Shown here: positions 39,664 through 48,572 of the stretch, one piece after another
How the letters are laid out: the number at the start of each line of letters is the position of its first letter
Numbering within the stretch: position 1 is the stretch's first letter
Assembly (NCBI GenBank): GCA_018267385.1
Contig: JAFDYN010000006.1
Location: forward strand, 62,001-126,000
Direction of reading: 5' to 3'
DNA: 64,000 nucleotides
Source of the DNA: Bacteroidota bacterium
GTDB lineage: Bacteria > Bacteroidota > Bacteroidia > Chitinophagales > LD1
Notes under the pieces: generated by a model
Told to the model about the DNA's origin: nothing
The model's input: only the letters and a program-made list of their open reading frames with translations
The model's database searches: none
Position numbers and translations under genes: made by a program

Positions 39664-40773
39664 ATGCAGATAAAACAATACCGATCTACAGAGGACCTGA
39701 GCGCCCCCTGGCCGGAGGCTGACCTGGTACTCGTATTTGCCGGGCGCGAAGCGCTGGCAGCTATGGACTATGCAGCCCTGTCGGGGGCTTTCCCGCAGGG
39801 GATCATAGTGAGCGTCAGTACCGCAGGAGAGATCCTGCAAGACAGCGTCTATGACTCCGGCCTGGCCATCACAGCCATAGACTTTCACAAGACGACACTC
39901 CAGACCGCACGGGTCGCTATATCAGACCATGCTGACAGTATCACAGCCGGGCGCATACTGGTAGGCCAGCTGCCTGCAGCGGGGCTGCGCCATGTATTGG
40001 TCTTCGCAGACGGATCTCTGGTGAATGGCAGCGACCTGACCAAAGGTATGAACCAGGCGCTGCCTGAGGGTGTGACCCTGAGCGGCGGACTGGCCGGCGA
40101 CGGAGCGCGCTTTGAGCAGACACTGGTGGGCCTGAACGGCCCCGCAGCCCACGGGCAGATAGTCGCTGTGGGCCTCTATGGTGAGAGCCTGTCTATAGGC
40201 TACGGCAGCGTGGGCGGCTGGAGCAGCTTCGGACCGGAGCGCAGGGTGACCCGCTCTCAGGCCAATGTACTCTATGAGCTGGATGGCAAATCTGCCCTCG
40301 GCCTCTACAAGCAGTACCTCGGTGACCTGGCGGGCCAGCTGCCAGGATCGGCACTTTTATTCCCACTTTCTATCACCGTAGAGGAACACAAACAACCACT
40401 TGTACGTACAATACTGTCTATAGATGAAGGAAAGCAGAGTATGACCTTTGCCGGCAATATACCGGAGGGCTCCTACGCGCGCCTCATGCGGGGCAACTTT
40501 GACAGCCTGATAGACGCCGCCGGCGAGGCCGCCGCGTCCAGCCTGCCGGGTGCACCACAGCCGGAGCTGGCACTGCTCGTATCCTGCGTAGGCCGCAAGA
40601 TAGTACTGGACCAGCGCATAGATGAGGAGATAGAGCGCGTGCGGGAGGTGCTGGGGCCGGAGGCCGTACTGACGGGCTTCTACTCCTACGGAGAAATATC
40701 TCCGCTGGGTATAGCGCCGGGCTGCGACCTGCACAATCAAACGATGACCATCACCACGATGCGAGAACTATGA
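39664..40773 (+). CDS. FIST domain sensory protein
   Basis: 369 aa, soluble. FIST_N (~15-200) has VSVSTAGEILQDSVYDSGL, SLVNGSDLTKGMNQALPEGV and TLSGGLAGDGARF. FIST_C (~215-345) has SQANVLYELDGKSALGLYKQY and a GFYSYGEISPL end. FIST domains are thought to bind small ligands such as amino acids and to feed into histidine kinases or diguanylate cyclases. The stop codon overlaps the start of the following histidine kinase by 4 bp, so the pair is translationally coupled and probably forms one sensor. Upstream, TACCTTTA (39625-39632), close to TAnnTTTG, has a TTG 22 nt before it. Confidence 0.92.
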   Translation: MQIKQYRSTEDLSAPWPEADLVLVFAGREALAAMDYAALSGAFPQGIIVSVSTAGEILQDSVYDSGLAITAIDFHKTTLQTARVAISDHADSITAGRILVGQLPAAGLRHVLVFADGSLVNGSDLTKGMNQALPEGVTLSGGLAGDGARFEQTLVGLNGPAAHGQIVAVGLYGESLSIGYGSVGGWSSFGPERRVTRSQANVLYELDGKSALGLYKQYLGDLAGQLPGSALLFPLSITVEEHKQPLVRTILSIDEGKQSMTFAGNIPEGSYARLMRGNFDSLIDAAGEAAASSLPGAPQPELALLVSCVGRKIVLDQRIDEEIERVREVLGPEAVLTGFYSYGEISPLGIAPGCDLHNQTMTITTMREL

Positions 40774-41672
40774 AAACGGAACAGGAATACCACAAGCTGC
40801 TGCAAAAGCAGATAGCCAAAAAGTACGGCGATATAAACTCGCTGCCGCCCGAGATGCGCGAGCTGCTGGACACGGTGAGCCGCACCTATGAGCAGTACGA
40901 CCGGGATATCAAGATGGTAGAGCGGTCACTGGATCTCAGCAGCCAGGAGATGAAGGACACCTACCTGCGCCTCGATCAGAAAAAGCAAGAGATACAGACC
41001 TCCAATGATGCCCTGCGCCGCTATGCCTATATAGTGAGCCATGACCTCAAGGAGCCCCTGCGCACCATATCCAGCTACCTGCAGCTCATAGAGCTGCGCA
41101 TGGGCGACCGCATGGATGGTGAGACACGCGAATTCATCAACTACTCTGTGAGCGGCGTACGCCGCATGAAGGGCATGCTGGAGGCAGTGCTAAACTATAG
41201 CCAGCTGGAAAACCGCAAGGCCTTTATGTCAGTAGACCTCAATACCGTCTTTGACTCCAGCTGTGACAACCTGAACGAAGCCATACACGAGACACGCGCT
41301 ATCATACAGCGCACCTCACTGCCACGGATACAGGGAGATAAATACCAGCTCATACAGCTCTTCCAGAACCTGATGCAGAACTCGATCAAGTTCCGCAGTG
41401 ATGATGCCCCCAAGATAGAGATAGAGTACCAGCCGGCAGATAGCGCACACCTCATATCTATACGTGACAATGGGATAGGCGTAGAGGACCATCACCGGTC
41501 TCAGCTCTTCCAGATGTTCAAGAGGCTGCACGCCTCGGGCGACTATGATGGCCTGGGCATGGGCCTGGCCGTCTGCCGCAAGATCATGGAGAACCACGAT
41601 GGCGATATCTCGCTCGATCCTTCTTTTCATAACGGGCTGAAGATAGACCTGCGCTTCCCGATGGTAGCGTAG
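40770..41672 (+). CDS. Soluble histidine kinase coupled to FIST
   Basis: 300 aa with no membrane segment. A helical N-terminal ~80 residues (coiled coil) leads into HisKA, with H91 in YIVSHDLKEPLRTI. HATPase_c follows, with N box LFQNLMQNSIKFR, G1 RDNGIGVE, F box LFQMFKRLH and G2 DGLGMGLAVCRKI. No receiver domain. The ATG overlaps the FIST stop (ATGA), so the FIST protein is the likely sensory partner. No response regulator is encoded nearby, so the phosphotransfer target is unknown. Confidence 0.92.
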   Translation: MKTEQEYHKLLQKQIAKKYGDINSLPPEMRELLDTVSRTYEQYDRDIKMVERSLDLSSQEMKDTYLRLDQKKQEIQTSNDALRRYAYIVSHDLKEPLRTISSYLQLIELRMGDRMDGETREFINYSVSGVRRMKGMLEAVLNYSQLENRKAFMSVDLNTVFDSSCDNLNEAIHETRAIIQRTSLPRIQGDKYQLIQLFQNLMQNSIKFRSDDAPKIEIEYQPADSAHLISIRDNGIGVEDHHRSQLFQMFKRLHASGDYDGLGMGLAVCRKIMENHDGDISLDPSFHNGLKIDLRFPMVA

Positions 41673-41719
41673 CGTTTATCACTACACCTTCACCTTTACT
41701 TCTTGCGTTACCGGTACGC

Positions 41720-42355
41720 TCACAGCATCAGCTGGCGAAACGTCAGATTGATACGCGGGCCTGTGGCCTTTGTCGTCTTGGCTATGCGGTGCTCGTATTT
41801 GCTCTGGAAATCACCCTTCATCAGCAGGTAGGAGCCATTTTGCAGCAGGATGCTTGTCTTCTGCCTGTGATCAGCCTTGAGCCGTATGTCAAAGACACGC
41901 TCGGCACCTATGCTCACTGAGGCCACGATCCTGTTCTTGCCAGGTGTGCGGTCCTCGTCATCATGCCAGCTCACGGAGTCATTTTGATCGCGGTAGTAGT
42001 TGAGCAGCACGGCATCAAATGTAGTCCCGGCCAGCAGCTCTGTGCGGGCACGTATATCGAGCAGGCCGGCTGTCCACAGGTGTGCCAAGGGCCTGTCATG
42101 TGCGGGGTAGTCTGCCGCCTCTCCATACCAGGCTGTGAGGCGTGGAGTGAGCACCTCCCGGCCATACATCATGACGCGGCGCTGCTCCCACGGCACTGTA
42201 TGTATGAACTCGTGCAAAAAGTGTACACACTCATCAGGCGTGAGGAGGCCCGCACGATAGTCAAATATATCTGAGCTGAGGATACGCGGAGTACCCATAT
42301 CATCTGACAGGGATAGCTGTGGCATACAGGTACTGGGCAAGCGCCGTGCCGTCAT
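41720..42355 (-). CDS. AlkB-like 2-oxoglutarate/Fe(II) dioxygenase
   Basis: 211 aa. It is related to ALKBH2/3-type nucleic-acid demethylases, which remove methyl groups from bases such as 1-methyladenine. The iron ligands are H131 and D133 in VSWHDDED and H189 in KYEHRIAKT. The 2-oxoglutarate-binding arginines are R201 and R207 in GPRINLTFRQ. The LNYYRDQNDSVSWHDDED core and RVFDIRLK strand fit this group well. Start at 42355; a methionine ten residues later is an alternative. It follows the 69-aa gene by 5 bp on the same strand and is probably co-transcribed with it. Confidence 0.92.
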   Translation of the reverse strand: MTARRLPSTCMPQLSLSDDMGTPRILSSDIFDYRAGLLTPDECVHFLHEFIHTVPWEQRRVMMYGREVLTPRLTAWYGEAADYPAHDRPLAHLWTAGLLDIRARTELLAGTTFDAVLLNYYRDQNDSVSWHDDEDRTPGKNRIVASVSIGAERVFDIRLKADHRQKTSILLQNGSYLLMKGDFQSKYEHRIAKTTKATGPRINLTFRQLML

Positions 42356-42360
42356 AGTCT

Positions 42361-42570
42361 TTAGCGGCGGGGCAGGTGCACTACGATAGGATCATCTTTG
42401 AGGTGCTTGTCTATATACTCCAGCACATCGCGCAGCACTACGCGGCGCTCACCGCCGGGATAGCTCACGAGGTAGATGGTCTCAGGACGGTCAGAAGATC
42501 CTGACAACTCAGTAGTGACTGTAATGGAATCAACGTCCATATCGAGCATCTGCGCGAGAATCCATTTCAT
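42361..42570 (-). CDS. Small hypothetical protein upstream of the AlkB-like gene
   Basis: 69 aa, soluble. Reads as a small beta-rich domain (DSITVTTELSGSS, TIYLVSYPGGERRVVLRDVL) with a basic tail (VVHLPRR). Not recognised. Five bp separate it from the AlkB-like gene, so the two form an operon. The role is unknown. Confidence 0.6.
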   Translation of the reverse strand: MKWILAQMLDMDVDSITVTTELSGSSDRPETIYLVSYPGGERRVVLRDVLEYIDKHLKDDPIVVHLPRR

Positions 42571-42662
42571 TAATGTAAGGGTTAACTTGTGTGCATCAAA
42601 GCTACACCTATATATCTGTAGGACCGTTGCCTGCTAAGCCAACAAATGAAAATAATTTTAAT

Positions 42663-42696
42663 AAAAAGCGGCACCCGGTATCTACCTGAGTGCCGC
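42663..42696 (-). terminator. Terminator of the coiled-coil lipoprotein gene
   Basis: GCGGCAC (42668-42674) pairs with GTGCCGC (42690-42696), with extra GGTA/TACC pairing inside. The A run at 42663-42667 gives a U tract on the minus strand. Confidence 0.8.
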
Positions 42697-42723
42697 CTGT
42701 TGTCAATCAACTAACGTCTTCGG

Positions 42724-43182
42724 TTATTTCACGTTGTCTTTGCCCAGGTCCTTGATAGAGGTACCGAGCTCGTCCATATCGTGTTTAAACTCGCGCTTGA
42801 ATGTCTCCCAGTCGCTCTTTTCTTTCTCATAGCCATAGAGGCGGGCGCGGAGGTCAGCATTGCGCTGCTTGAGGTCTTCTACCTTCCGCTGGCGGGCCGG
42901 GTCCAGCGGACGGGTGCCGCCGGATTTTGCGAGCTTCTCCTGTAGTGAGGCTATCTCGCGGTCATTGTCATCTATGCGTGCCTGCATTTCGTCTTTGTAG
43001 GCAGGGTACTCCGCGTTGAGATCATTGGCAGCGTCTTGCTTAGCGTCTTTGAGGTCCTGCTTTGCATCATCTACTTTTTCCTGGGCGTCCTGCACTTTGT
43101 CTTGCTTAGACTCGCAGGAGGTGAGCGCTGTGCCGGTCAGGCAGGCCGCGGCGATGGCGGTAATCAGAAATGTCTTTTTCAT
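42724..43182 (-). CDS. Coiled-coil lipoprotein
   Basis: 152 aa from the ATG at 43182, which opens a lipoprotein signal (lipobox ALTSC, Cys ~22). The mature part is almost wholly helical and charged, with heptads such as KVQDAQEKVDDAKQDLKDAK and a second helix ERKVEDLKQRNADLRARL-like region, so a coiled coil is likely. No domain assigned. It is probably anchored in the periplasm or outer membrane. An in-frame start at 43254 precedes the signal peptide and is rejected. Confidence 0.75.
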   Translation of the reverse strand: MKKTFLITAIAAACLTGTALTSCESKQDKVQDAQEKVDDAKQDLKDAKQDAANDLNAEYPAYKDEMQARIDDNDREIASLQEKLAKSGGTRPLDPARQRKVEDLKQRNADLRARLYGYEKEKSDWETFKREFKHDMDELGTSIKDLGKDNVK

Positions 43183-43300
43183 ACTTGTGTGGTTTATGGT
43201 TTGGAAATGGCGGACATAGCAGTCCGTACCCGTCTTCTTCATAAACCTTGCCACCAGCTCATTGAGAAATAATATCCTCAGCTTTGATGCGATAGCAGCT

Positions 43301-43377
43301 TCTTGCCTCTCGTTTCATGCCTCTTGATTCTCGTTTCTTGTTTCTCGATTCTTGTTTCTTGACTCTTGCTTCTCGCT
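43301..43377. repeat. Heptameric tandem repeat (TCTYGNY x 11)
   Basis: Eleven exact 7-bp units, each of the form TC-T/A-T/C-G-N-N, run without slippage from 43301 (TCTTGCC) to 43377 (TCTCGCT) and stop one base before the stop codon (TCA, 43378-43380) of the SMI1 gene. The unit length never varies, although the sequence does. Confidence 0.8.
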
Positions 43378-43884
43378 TCACTCCACGCTCCAGCCCTCCA
43401 GCAGTGTGCGCAGGGAGCGCGCCACGACCATGCGGGCAGCACCGCGGCGGTCCACGTGTATGATCTGCCCACGGCGGCCACCCTCAGCGGGGTCGAGGTC
43501 TATGCAGTGGTAGCCCCCGGCACCATTGCTGGTGATGGGGATCCAGAGCGGATGCCACCAGAGGGGCTTTATACCATGCGCAGCCACGGGCATCTTGTAG
43601 GAGAAAGCACCTCCTGCAGCCATCTCCTGCCACTCGCGCCACTCGCGTATGATATGGTCTATAGACAGCAGCTCCTCATGGTCATACAGCATCTCATTGA
43701 TAGCCGTGGCAGTCTGGCCATCGTGTATGCGGTAGCTGTCTTTCATTTGTTTGGGCAGGGTGATGCCGATGGTCTCCTCCAGTTTTTTGAGGTCGCGGGT
43801 CAGGGCGGGTCCGTTCAGAGAGCGCAGTTTCTGTGGGTAGTATCTACGAAGCATGCGCTCCAGGGAGCGCCAGGTCTCAAGCAT
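43378..43884 (-). CDS. SMI1/KNR4 family protein
   Basis: 168 aa, soluble. The SUKH/SMI1-KNR4 fold is supported by ITLPKQMKDSYRIHDGQ, WIPITSNGAGGYHCIDLDP and GRRGQIIHVD. In bacteria these proteins are commonly immunity proteins against nuclease toxins, or members of polymorphic toxin loci. No toxin gene is visible beside it, so this copy may be an orphan. A tandem heptamer array begins directly after its stop codon. Confidence 0.85.
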   Translation of the reverse strand: MLETWRSLERMLRRYYPQKLRSLNGPALTRDLKKLEETIGITLPKQMKDSYRIHDGQTATAINEMLYDHEELLSIDHIIREWREWQEMAAGGAFSYKMPVAAHGIKPLWWHPLWIPITSNGAGGYHCIDLDPAEGGRRGQIIHVDRRGAARMVVARSLRTLLEGWSVE

Positions 43885-44099
43885 AGCAGGTCAGCAGGTT
43901 TGTGTATTGGTGGTATGTAGATGCAAGAATGCAGCCCTTAGTTGGTTTTAAAAACACCAAATCTTTAAGGAAATCGGAAGCTCACGGAGCACATACAGCA
44001 TGTAACCATTTCATAGTAAGGCGATAGCGGTCATACTTTCTTAGTTCTGCCAGGGGAACAAGCTTTCGGCCATCGCATGGATTGTCTCGGTTATGATCT

Positions 44100-44702
44100 A
44101 TGACAGAAATCACATATATTCAACCTATGGCACCTATACACCTTTTTGACTACTACTACTACCGCGAGGCCTCACCGGAGGAGTTTGGCGCTTTCTACTC
44201 TGCGCATCACCAGCGGATGTTTGAGCACCTGATAGCCATACCACTAGAGCCCTACATGACCGGTGCAGAGCTGCAGCGCCGCCAGGAGTATGATGCGATG
44301 GTCAGTGCTATGTATGAGCTGCGCCTATTCATCCTGCATAAGGATGAGGTCATAGGCTGGCACGTAGGCAGGCAGGCACAGCGCGACTCTGCCAATATGA
44401 GCAACACGGCCCTCTTTGACCCGCACAGGGGGCGTGGCGTGTACAGCGCGGTGATCCGCGCGGCGCTGGAGCTATACCGCGCGCAGGGTTTCGGCAGGGT
44501 ACTGAGCAAACACCACGCATCAAACAATGCGGTGCTGATACCCAAGCTGCGCGCAGGATTTCAGATCACGGGCTTTGAGATAGATGAGCGCTACGGGCTA
44601 TTTGTCAACCTCACGTACTTCTTTAACGAGCAGCGGCGTAACACGTATAGATTCCGCACCGGTGCACTGCGCCCTGACGAGGAGATCAGCAAGTACCTAT
44701 GA
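44100..44702 (+). CDS. GNAT family N-acetyltransferase (tandem copy 1)
   Basis: 200 aa. The GNAT acetyl-CoA site is PHRGRGVYSAVIRAALELYR. The fold also shows VIGWHVGRQ and ASNNAVLIPKLRAGFQITGFEI. It transfers an acetyl group to an unknown amine. It overlaps the next, paralogous gene by 4 bp (ATGA), so they are co-translated. Copies 1 and 2 align through their whole length (for example the YREASPEEFG / LREVSPQEFG N-termini and LRPDEEISKYL / KRPDDEIRKYL C-termini). Confidence 0.9.
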   Translation: MTEITYIQPMAPIHLFDYYYYREASPEEFGAFYSAHHQRMFEHLIAIPLEPYMTGAELQRRQEYDAMVSAMYELRLFILHKDEVIGWHVGRQAQRDSANMSNTALFDPHRGRGVYSAVIRAALELYRAQGFGRVLSKHHASNNAVLIPKLRAGFQITGFEIDERYGLFVNLTYFFNEQRRNTYRFRTGALRPDEEISKYL

Positions 44703-45274
44703 TGGAGATCAGACTATTTGAAGACTATGTACTGCGCGAAGTATCGCCACAGGAGTTTGGGCCGTTCTTTCGGGAGCAGCGTCCCAGGCTCTTTGCCGAA
44801 GGCATCACTATCCATGTAGAAGAATGGATGACCGAAGACGAAAAAAAGCTGCTGAAAGATCTGGCACGGCGGATCAAGGATGCATATGTTCTTCGGGCCT
44901 TCATCATGAAGGGTGATACGATCATAGGCTGGCACATTGGGCGCCAGACAGACACGGACACCTACTACATGGCCAATACAGCCGTGCTGCCGGAGTACCG
45001 GGGGCGCGGCATCTACAGCGAGCTGGTAGTAGCACTGATAGAGTACCTGCGCACCCGCGGGTTTCAAAAGCTCACGAGCCGGCACCTCGCCTCCAATAAT
45101 CCGATACTGACACTCAAGCTGCGGGCGGGGTTTCAGATCACGGGCATGGAGGTAGACGAGCGCTTTGGCATACTGGTCTGCCTCAGCTACCTCTACAATG
45201 AGAAGCGGCGGGATGCATACCGGTTCCGCATCGGTACAAAGCGGCCTGATGATGAGATCAGGAAGTATCTGTGA
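44699..45274 (+). CDS. GNAT family N-acetyltransferase (tandem copy 2)
   Basis: 191 aa, paralogue of copy 1. Acetyl-CoA motif EYRGRGIYSELVVALIEYL; conserved ASNNPILTLKLRAGFQITGM. It starts within the ATGA overlap with copy 1. A third copy's 3' end survives at 47492-47548, after the PAS kinase, with the same RPDEEIKKFL ending. Substrate unknown; the tandem arrangement suggests two related targets or a dimer. Confidence 0.9.
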   Translation: MMEIRLFEDYVLREVSPQEFGPFFREQRPRLFAEGITIHVEEWMTEDEKKLLKDLARRIKDAYVLRAFIMKGDTIIGWHIGRQTDTDTYYMANTAVLPEYRGRGIYSELVVALIEYLRTRGFQKLTSRHLASNNPILTLKLRAGFQITGMEVDERFGILVCLSYLYNEKRRDAYRFRIGTKRPDDEIRKYL

Positions 45275-45467
45275 TATTTATCCGTTAGTGGGAAAACTAT
45301 CAATATGATCCGCATATTTTTCTGCTTATTAAATTTGACAGATACAATGGCAGCGATGGCAGAATAGCTCGCTCAATAAAGCCTGAATAGAAATAAAAAG
45401 TCATTTATAAATGAATGATAACGCTATCTTTAGTTGCGCTATACTGATATAGCCATACCCACCTCAT

Positions 45468-47330
45468 ATGGAAAAACAGCTTCGGCGCCAAAAGGACATT
45501 ATATCCACCTACCGCCGGGCGCTCGATGCATCGAGTATCGTGGCTATCACAGACAGTCAGGGTATCATCACCTATGTAAACGACAATTTCTGCCGCATAT
45601 CCGGATATAGTGCAGACGAGCTCATAGGCCATACACACAGCATCATCAACTCCGGCTATCATACCCGCGATTTTTTCAGTGAACTTTGGCGCACCATCAC
45701 CTCCGGTCAGATATGGCGGGGGGAGATACGAAACCGGGCTAAAGACGGAAATTACTATTGGGTAGAGACCACGATAGTCCCCTTTCCTGATGAGTATGGA
45801 CAGGCAGGCAGCTATGTGTCCATACGCCACGATATCACGGCGCGCAAGGAAAAGAAAGAACTCAAATACCGCTTGCTATTTGACCATAGCCGCGAAGGAC
45901 TCATCATAGCCCGCCCGGAGTGCACCTTTGTGGAGGTCAATAAAGCGGCCTGTGACATGCTGGGCTATACGCATGACGAGCTGATGCTGCTCACTACGCC
46001 ACAGATCACCGTGGCCACAGACCCGCTACTGCCCATAGCTACGGACCGCCTGCTGCGGGAGGGTAGCTATGAGGGCCGGCTACAGTTTTGCCGCAGCGAC
46101 GGGAGCGTGATAGACACGGAGATCAGCACGGCTATATATACGGATGAGAATGGCGAAAGCCGCTCGTATATGTCTATGCGTGATATCACAGAACGGCTGA
46201 AAGCAGATAAGGCGCTGCAGGAGAGCGAACGCAAGTTTCGCGCACTGATAGAGAACAGCCGGGATGGTATAGCCATCACAAATGAAAACTGGGAGATCAC
46301 CTATCTCAGCCCCGCTATCTACGAGATACTGGGCTTCACGCCCGAAGAACTGAAAAACACCAATGCTGCAGAGCTGCTGCACCCCGAGGACCTGGAGACC
46401 CATCTACCCCTGCTGATGGAGCTGGGTACAGGGCAGCGCACACATGCCACGCGGCTGCTACGCGTGCGGCGCAAAGACGGACAGTGGCGCTGGATAGAGG
46501 CCACGGCTACGAATCAGATCAATGATCCCGCTGTAGGCGCTATGGTCACCAACTTTCGCGATATCACTGAGCGCAAAGAGGCTGAAGAAAAACTCGCACT
46601 ACTCAATCAATCTCTGGAGCGCAAGATAGAAGAGCGCACGCATGAGCTGAAAGAGTCCAATAAAGCGCTGCAATCATTCAGCTATATAGCAGCACACGAC
46701 CTGCAGGCCCCGCTGCGCGTCCTGAATGGCTATGCCGCAATACTCCTCAATGAACACAGCGCCGGACTGGATGAGGAGGGACGCGAAATGGTCGGGACCA
46801 TACTACACAAAACCAAGCAAGCAAGCCAACTGGTAAAAGACCTGCTCGCCTTCTCGAGAGCCAGCCACGCAGTGATGCAGCGCACCAGTGTAGATATGAC
46901 GGAGATGGTGAGAGCTATCATAGACAGCATGGCTATGGCGGGCTATGATATCACCCGCACTGAGGTACATCTGCATGACCTTGGTACCGTATCATGTGAC
47001 AGGGGGCTGATACAGCAGGTATGGACCAACCTGATCACCAATGCACTAAAGTATTCTGCCAAAAAGGATAGACCACTCATCACGATAGGCATGGAAAACA
47101 CCCTGACGGGCCGTGTCTATTATATCAAAGATAATGGTGCAGGATTCAATATGGAGCTGGCACCGAAACTTTTTGAGGTATTCGCCCGGCTGCACTCCGG
47201 AGAGGAGTTTGAAGGCACGGGCATCGGCCTGGCACTGGTGCGCAACATCATCGTGCGCCACGGTGGCCGTATCTGGGCCGATGCGCGTGTGAATGAAGGG
47301 GCGGCATTTTATTTCACATTGCCACAGTGA
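45468..47330 (+). CDS. Three-PAS soluble sensor histidine kinase
   Basis: 620 aa, no membrane helix. Three PAS domains cover ~15-125, ~130-245 and ~248-370; each ends in a DITxR/K-type PAC motif (HDITARKE, RDITERLK, RDITERKE). A coiled coil follows, then HisKA with H410 in YIAAHDLQAPL. HATPase_c has N box VWTNLITNALKYS, G1 KDNGAGFN and G2 GTGIGLALVRNIIVRHGG. The first PAS resembles redox- or ligand-sensing PAS modules (FCRISGYSADELIG). No response regulator is nearby; it is the third orphan soluble kinase in the window. The start codon follows a TATCTTTA sequence (45421-45431 region). Confidence 0.95.
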   Translation: MEKQLRRQKDIISTYRRALDASSIVAITDSQGIITYVNDNFCRISGYSADELIGHTHSIINSGYHTRDFFSELWRTITSGQIWRGEIRNRAKDGNYYWVETTIVPFPDEYGQAGSYVSIRHDITARKEKKELKYRLLFDHSREGLIIARPECTFVEVNKAACDMLGYTHDELMLLTTPQITVATDPLLPIATDRLLREGSYEGRLQFCRSDGSVIDTEISTAIYTDENGESRSYMSMRDITERLKADKALQESERKFRALIENSRDGIAITNENWEITYLSPAIYEILGFTPEELKNTNAAELLHPEDLETHLPLLMELGTGQRTHATRLLRVRRKDGQWRWIEATATNQINDPAVGAMVTNFRDITERKEAEEKLALLNQSLERKIEERTHELKESNKALQSFSYIAAHDLQAPLRVLNGYAAILLNEHSAGLDEEGREMVGTILHKTKQASQLVKDLLAFSRASHAVMQRTSVDMTEMVRAIIDSMAMAGYDITRTEVHLHDLGTVSCDRGLIQQVWTNLITNALKYSAKKDRPLITIGMENTLTGRVYYIKDNGAGFNMELAPKLFEVFARLHSGEEFEGTGIGLALVRNIIVRHGGRIWADARVNEGAAFYFTLPQ

Positions 47331-47381
47331 TACGGACCAGGTCTGCCGCTATCAGCGTGGACATATGCGCGCCGTACCATC

Positions 47382-47477
47382 CACCGAAGGATTTCCGGCT
47401 TTCTCACACTTGCTATTTATCGTTTACAAATCCATGAGTGGCACCTACAAAACAGTACTTGATGCCACCTTTGCGAA
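47382..47477 (+). repeat. ~100-bp direct repeat, left copy
   Basis: CACCGAAGGATTTCCGGCTT, TCTCACAC, TTACAAATCCATG, CAAAAC.GTACTT and TTTGCGAA recur in order at 48573-48675. The two copies flank the haloperoxidase-like gene. Confidence 0.7.
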
Positions 47478-47491
47478 AAAAGTAAGTGGTA

Positions 47492-47548
47492 TACCGCTTC
47501 CGCATCAGTACCAGGCGGCCTGACGAGGAGATCAAGAAGTTTCTGTGA
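47492..47548 (+). pseudogene. 3' remnant of a GNAT acetyltransferase
   Basis: 19 codons ending in TGA read YRFRISTRRPDEEIKKFL, matching the C-terminus of the GNAT copies at 44.1-45.3 kb (YRFRIGTKRPDDEIRKYL in copy 2). No upstream coding sequence remains; the preceding DNA is the direct repeat at 47382-47477. Confidence 0.8.
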
Positions 47549-47680
47549 AGACACAGCCTTGTCACTCATCCTACATTGACCGCTGTCTTAAAAATATCTT
47601 AACCTACCACATAAGCCATTGCGACGGTTATGCCTTATCTTTAGCGTATTCATTTTCCCTCACTAATAAAAACTCCCGCA

Positions 47681-48502
47681 ATGAGCAAAATCAAAGTACA
47701 GGACGGCACAGAGATCTATTACAAAGACTGGGGCACCGGACAGCCCATCGTATTTCACCACGGCTGGCCCCTCAGTGGCGATGACTGGGACAAGCAGATG
47801 ATGTTTTTCCTGCAGCATGGCTATCGTGTCATAGCACATGACCGCCGCGGCCACGGCAGGTCTACCCAGGTAGCCACCGGCCATGATATGGATACCTACG
47901 CAGCGGATGTGGCGGTACTGGCAGAGGCGCTGGACCTCAGAGATGCCATACACATAGGCCACTCTACAGGTGGCGGGGAGGTGATACGCTATGTAGCCAA
48001 ATATGGCAAAGGCCGCGTGGCCAAAGCCGTGCTGATCAGTGCCGTGACACCCTCTATGGTGCAGACACCTGCCAATCCCGATGGTGTGCCTATGGCGATC
48101 TTTGACGAGATCAGGCAGCAGACGGCTACCAATAGAGCGCAGTACTTTCAGGATTTCACACTGCCGTTTTTCGGGTACAACCGTGAGGGGGCCAAGGTCT
48201 CTCAGGGTGTACGAGACAACTGGTGGCGCCAGGGTATGACCGGCAGCATACAGGCGCACTATGAGTGCGTGAAGGTCTTTTCTGAGACGGACTTTACCGA
48301 AGACCTGAAGAGCGCTGATGTACCCGTACTCGTACTGCATGGTGAGGATGACCAGATAGTGCCCTATCAGATCACCGCGCTGAAGGCCGCCAAACTGCTG
48401 AAGAATGGCAAGCTGATCACCTACCCGGGCTTTCCGCATGGCATGCCTACCACTGAGGCTGATACGATCAATGCAGATATACTGGCCTTTATCAAAGGCT
48501 AA
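47681..48502 (+). CDS. Alpha/beta hydrolase, cofactor-free haloperoxidase/arylesterase group
   Basis: 273 aa. Nucleophile elbow GHSTGGG with Ser95, acid D in HGEDDQIVP, and His in FPHGMPTT. HGWP near residue 28 forms the oxyanion hole. These signatures fit the non-haem chloroperoxidase/arylesterase group, whose members hydrolyse esters and can make peracids that halogenate. No signal peptide. A terminator follows the gene. It is flanked by ~100-bp direct repeats and by the GNAT remnant, so it may have been inserted at a GNAT locus. Nucleotides before the start contain TATCTTTA (47637-47644). Confidence 0.9.
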   Translation: MSKIKVQDGTEIYYKDWGTGQPIVFHHGWPLSGDDWDKQMMFFLQHGYRVIAHDRRGHGRSTQVATGHDMDTYAADVAVLAEALDLRDAIHIGHSTGGGEVIRYVAKYGKGRVAKAVLISAVTPSMVQTPANPDGVPMAIFDEIRQQTATNRAQYFQDFTLPFFGYNREGAKVSQGVRDNWWRQGMTGSIQAHYECVKVFSETDFTEDLKSADVPVLVLHGEDDQIVPYQITALKAAKLLKNGKLITYPGFPHGMPTTEADTINADILAFIKG

Positions 48503-48527
48503 ACCTACCTGGCTTCACAAAGATTAC

Positions 48528-48557
48528 AAAAGGGATGGCACCATGCTATCCCTTTTT
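48528..48557 (+). terminator. Terminator of the haloperoxidase-like gene
   Basis: AAAAGGGAT (48528-48536) pairs with ATCCCTTTT (48548-48556), with an 11-nt loop, followed by T. Confidence 0.75.
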
Positions 48558-48572
48558 GCATGTTTACCTGTT

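Noticed and set aside
43278..43481. Lys/Glu/Arg-rich 67-aa minus-strand frame
   Set aside because: It is a reading of the 7-bp repeat array plus the end of the SMI1 gene in another frame.
47663..48439. 258-aa minus-strand frame over the haloperoxidase-like gene
   Set aside because: Antisense shadow; the plus-strand product has a full catalytic triad and oxyanion motif.
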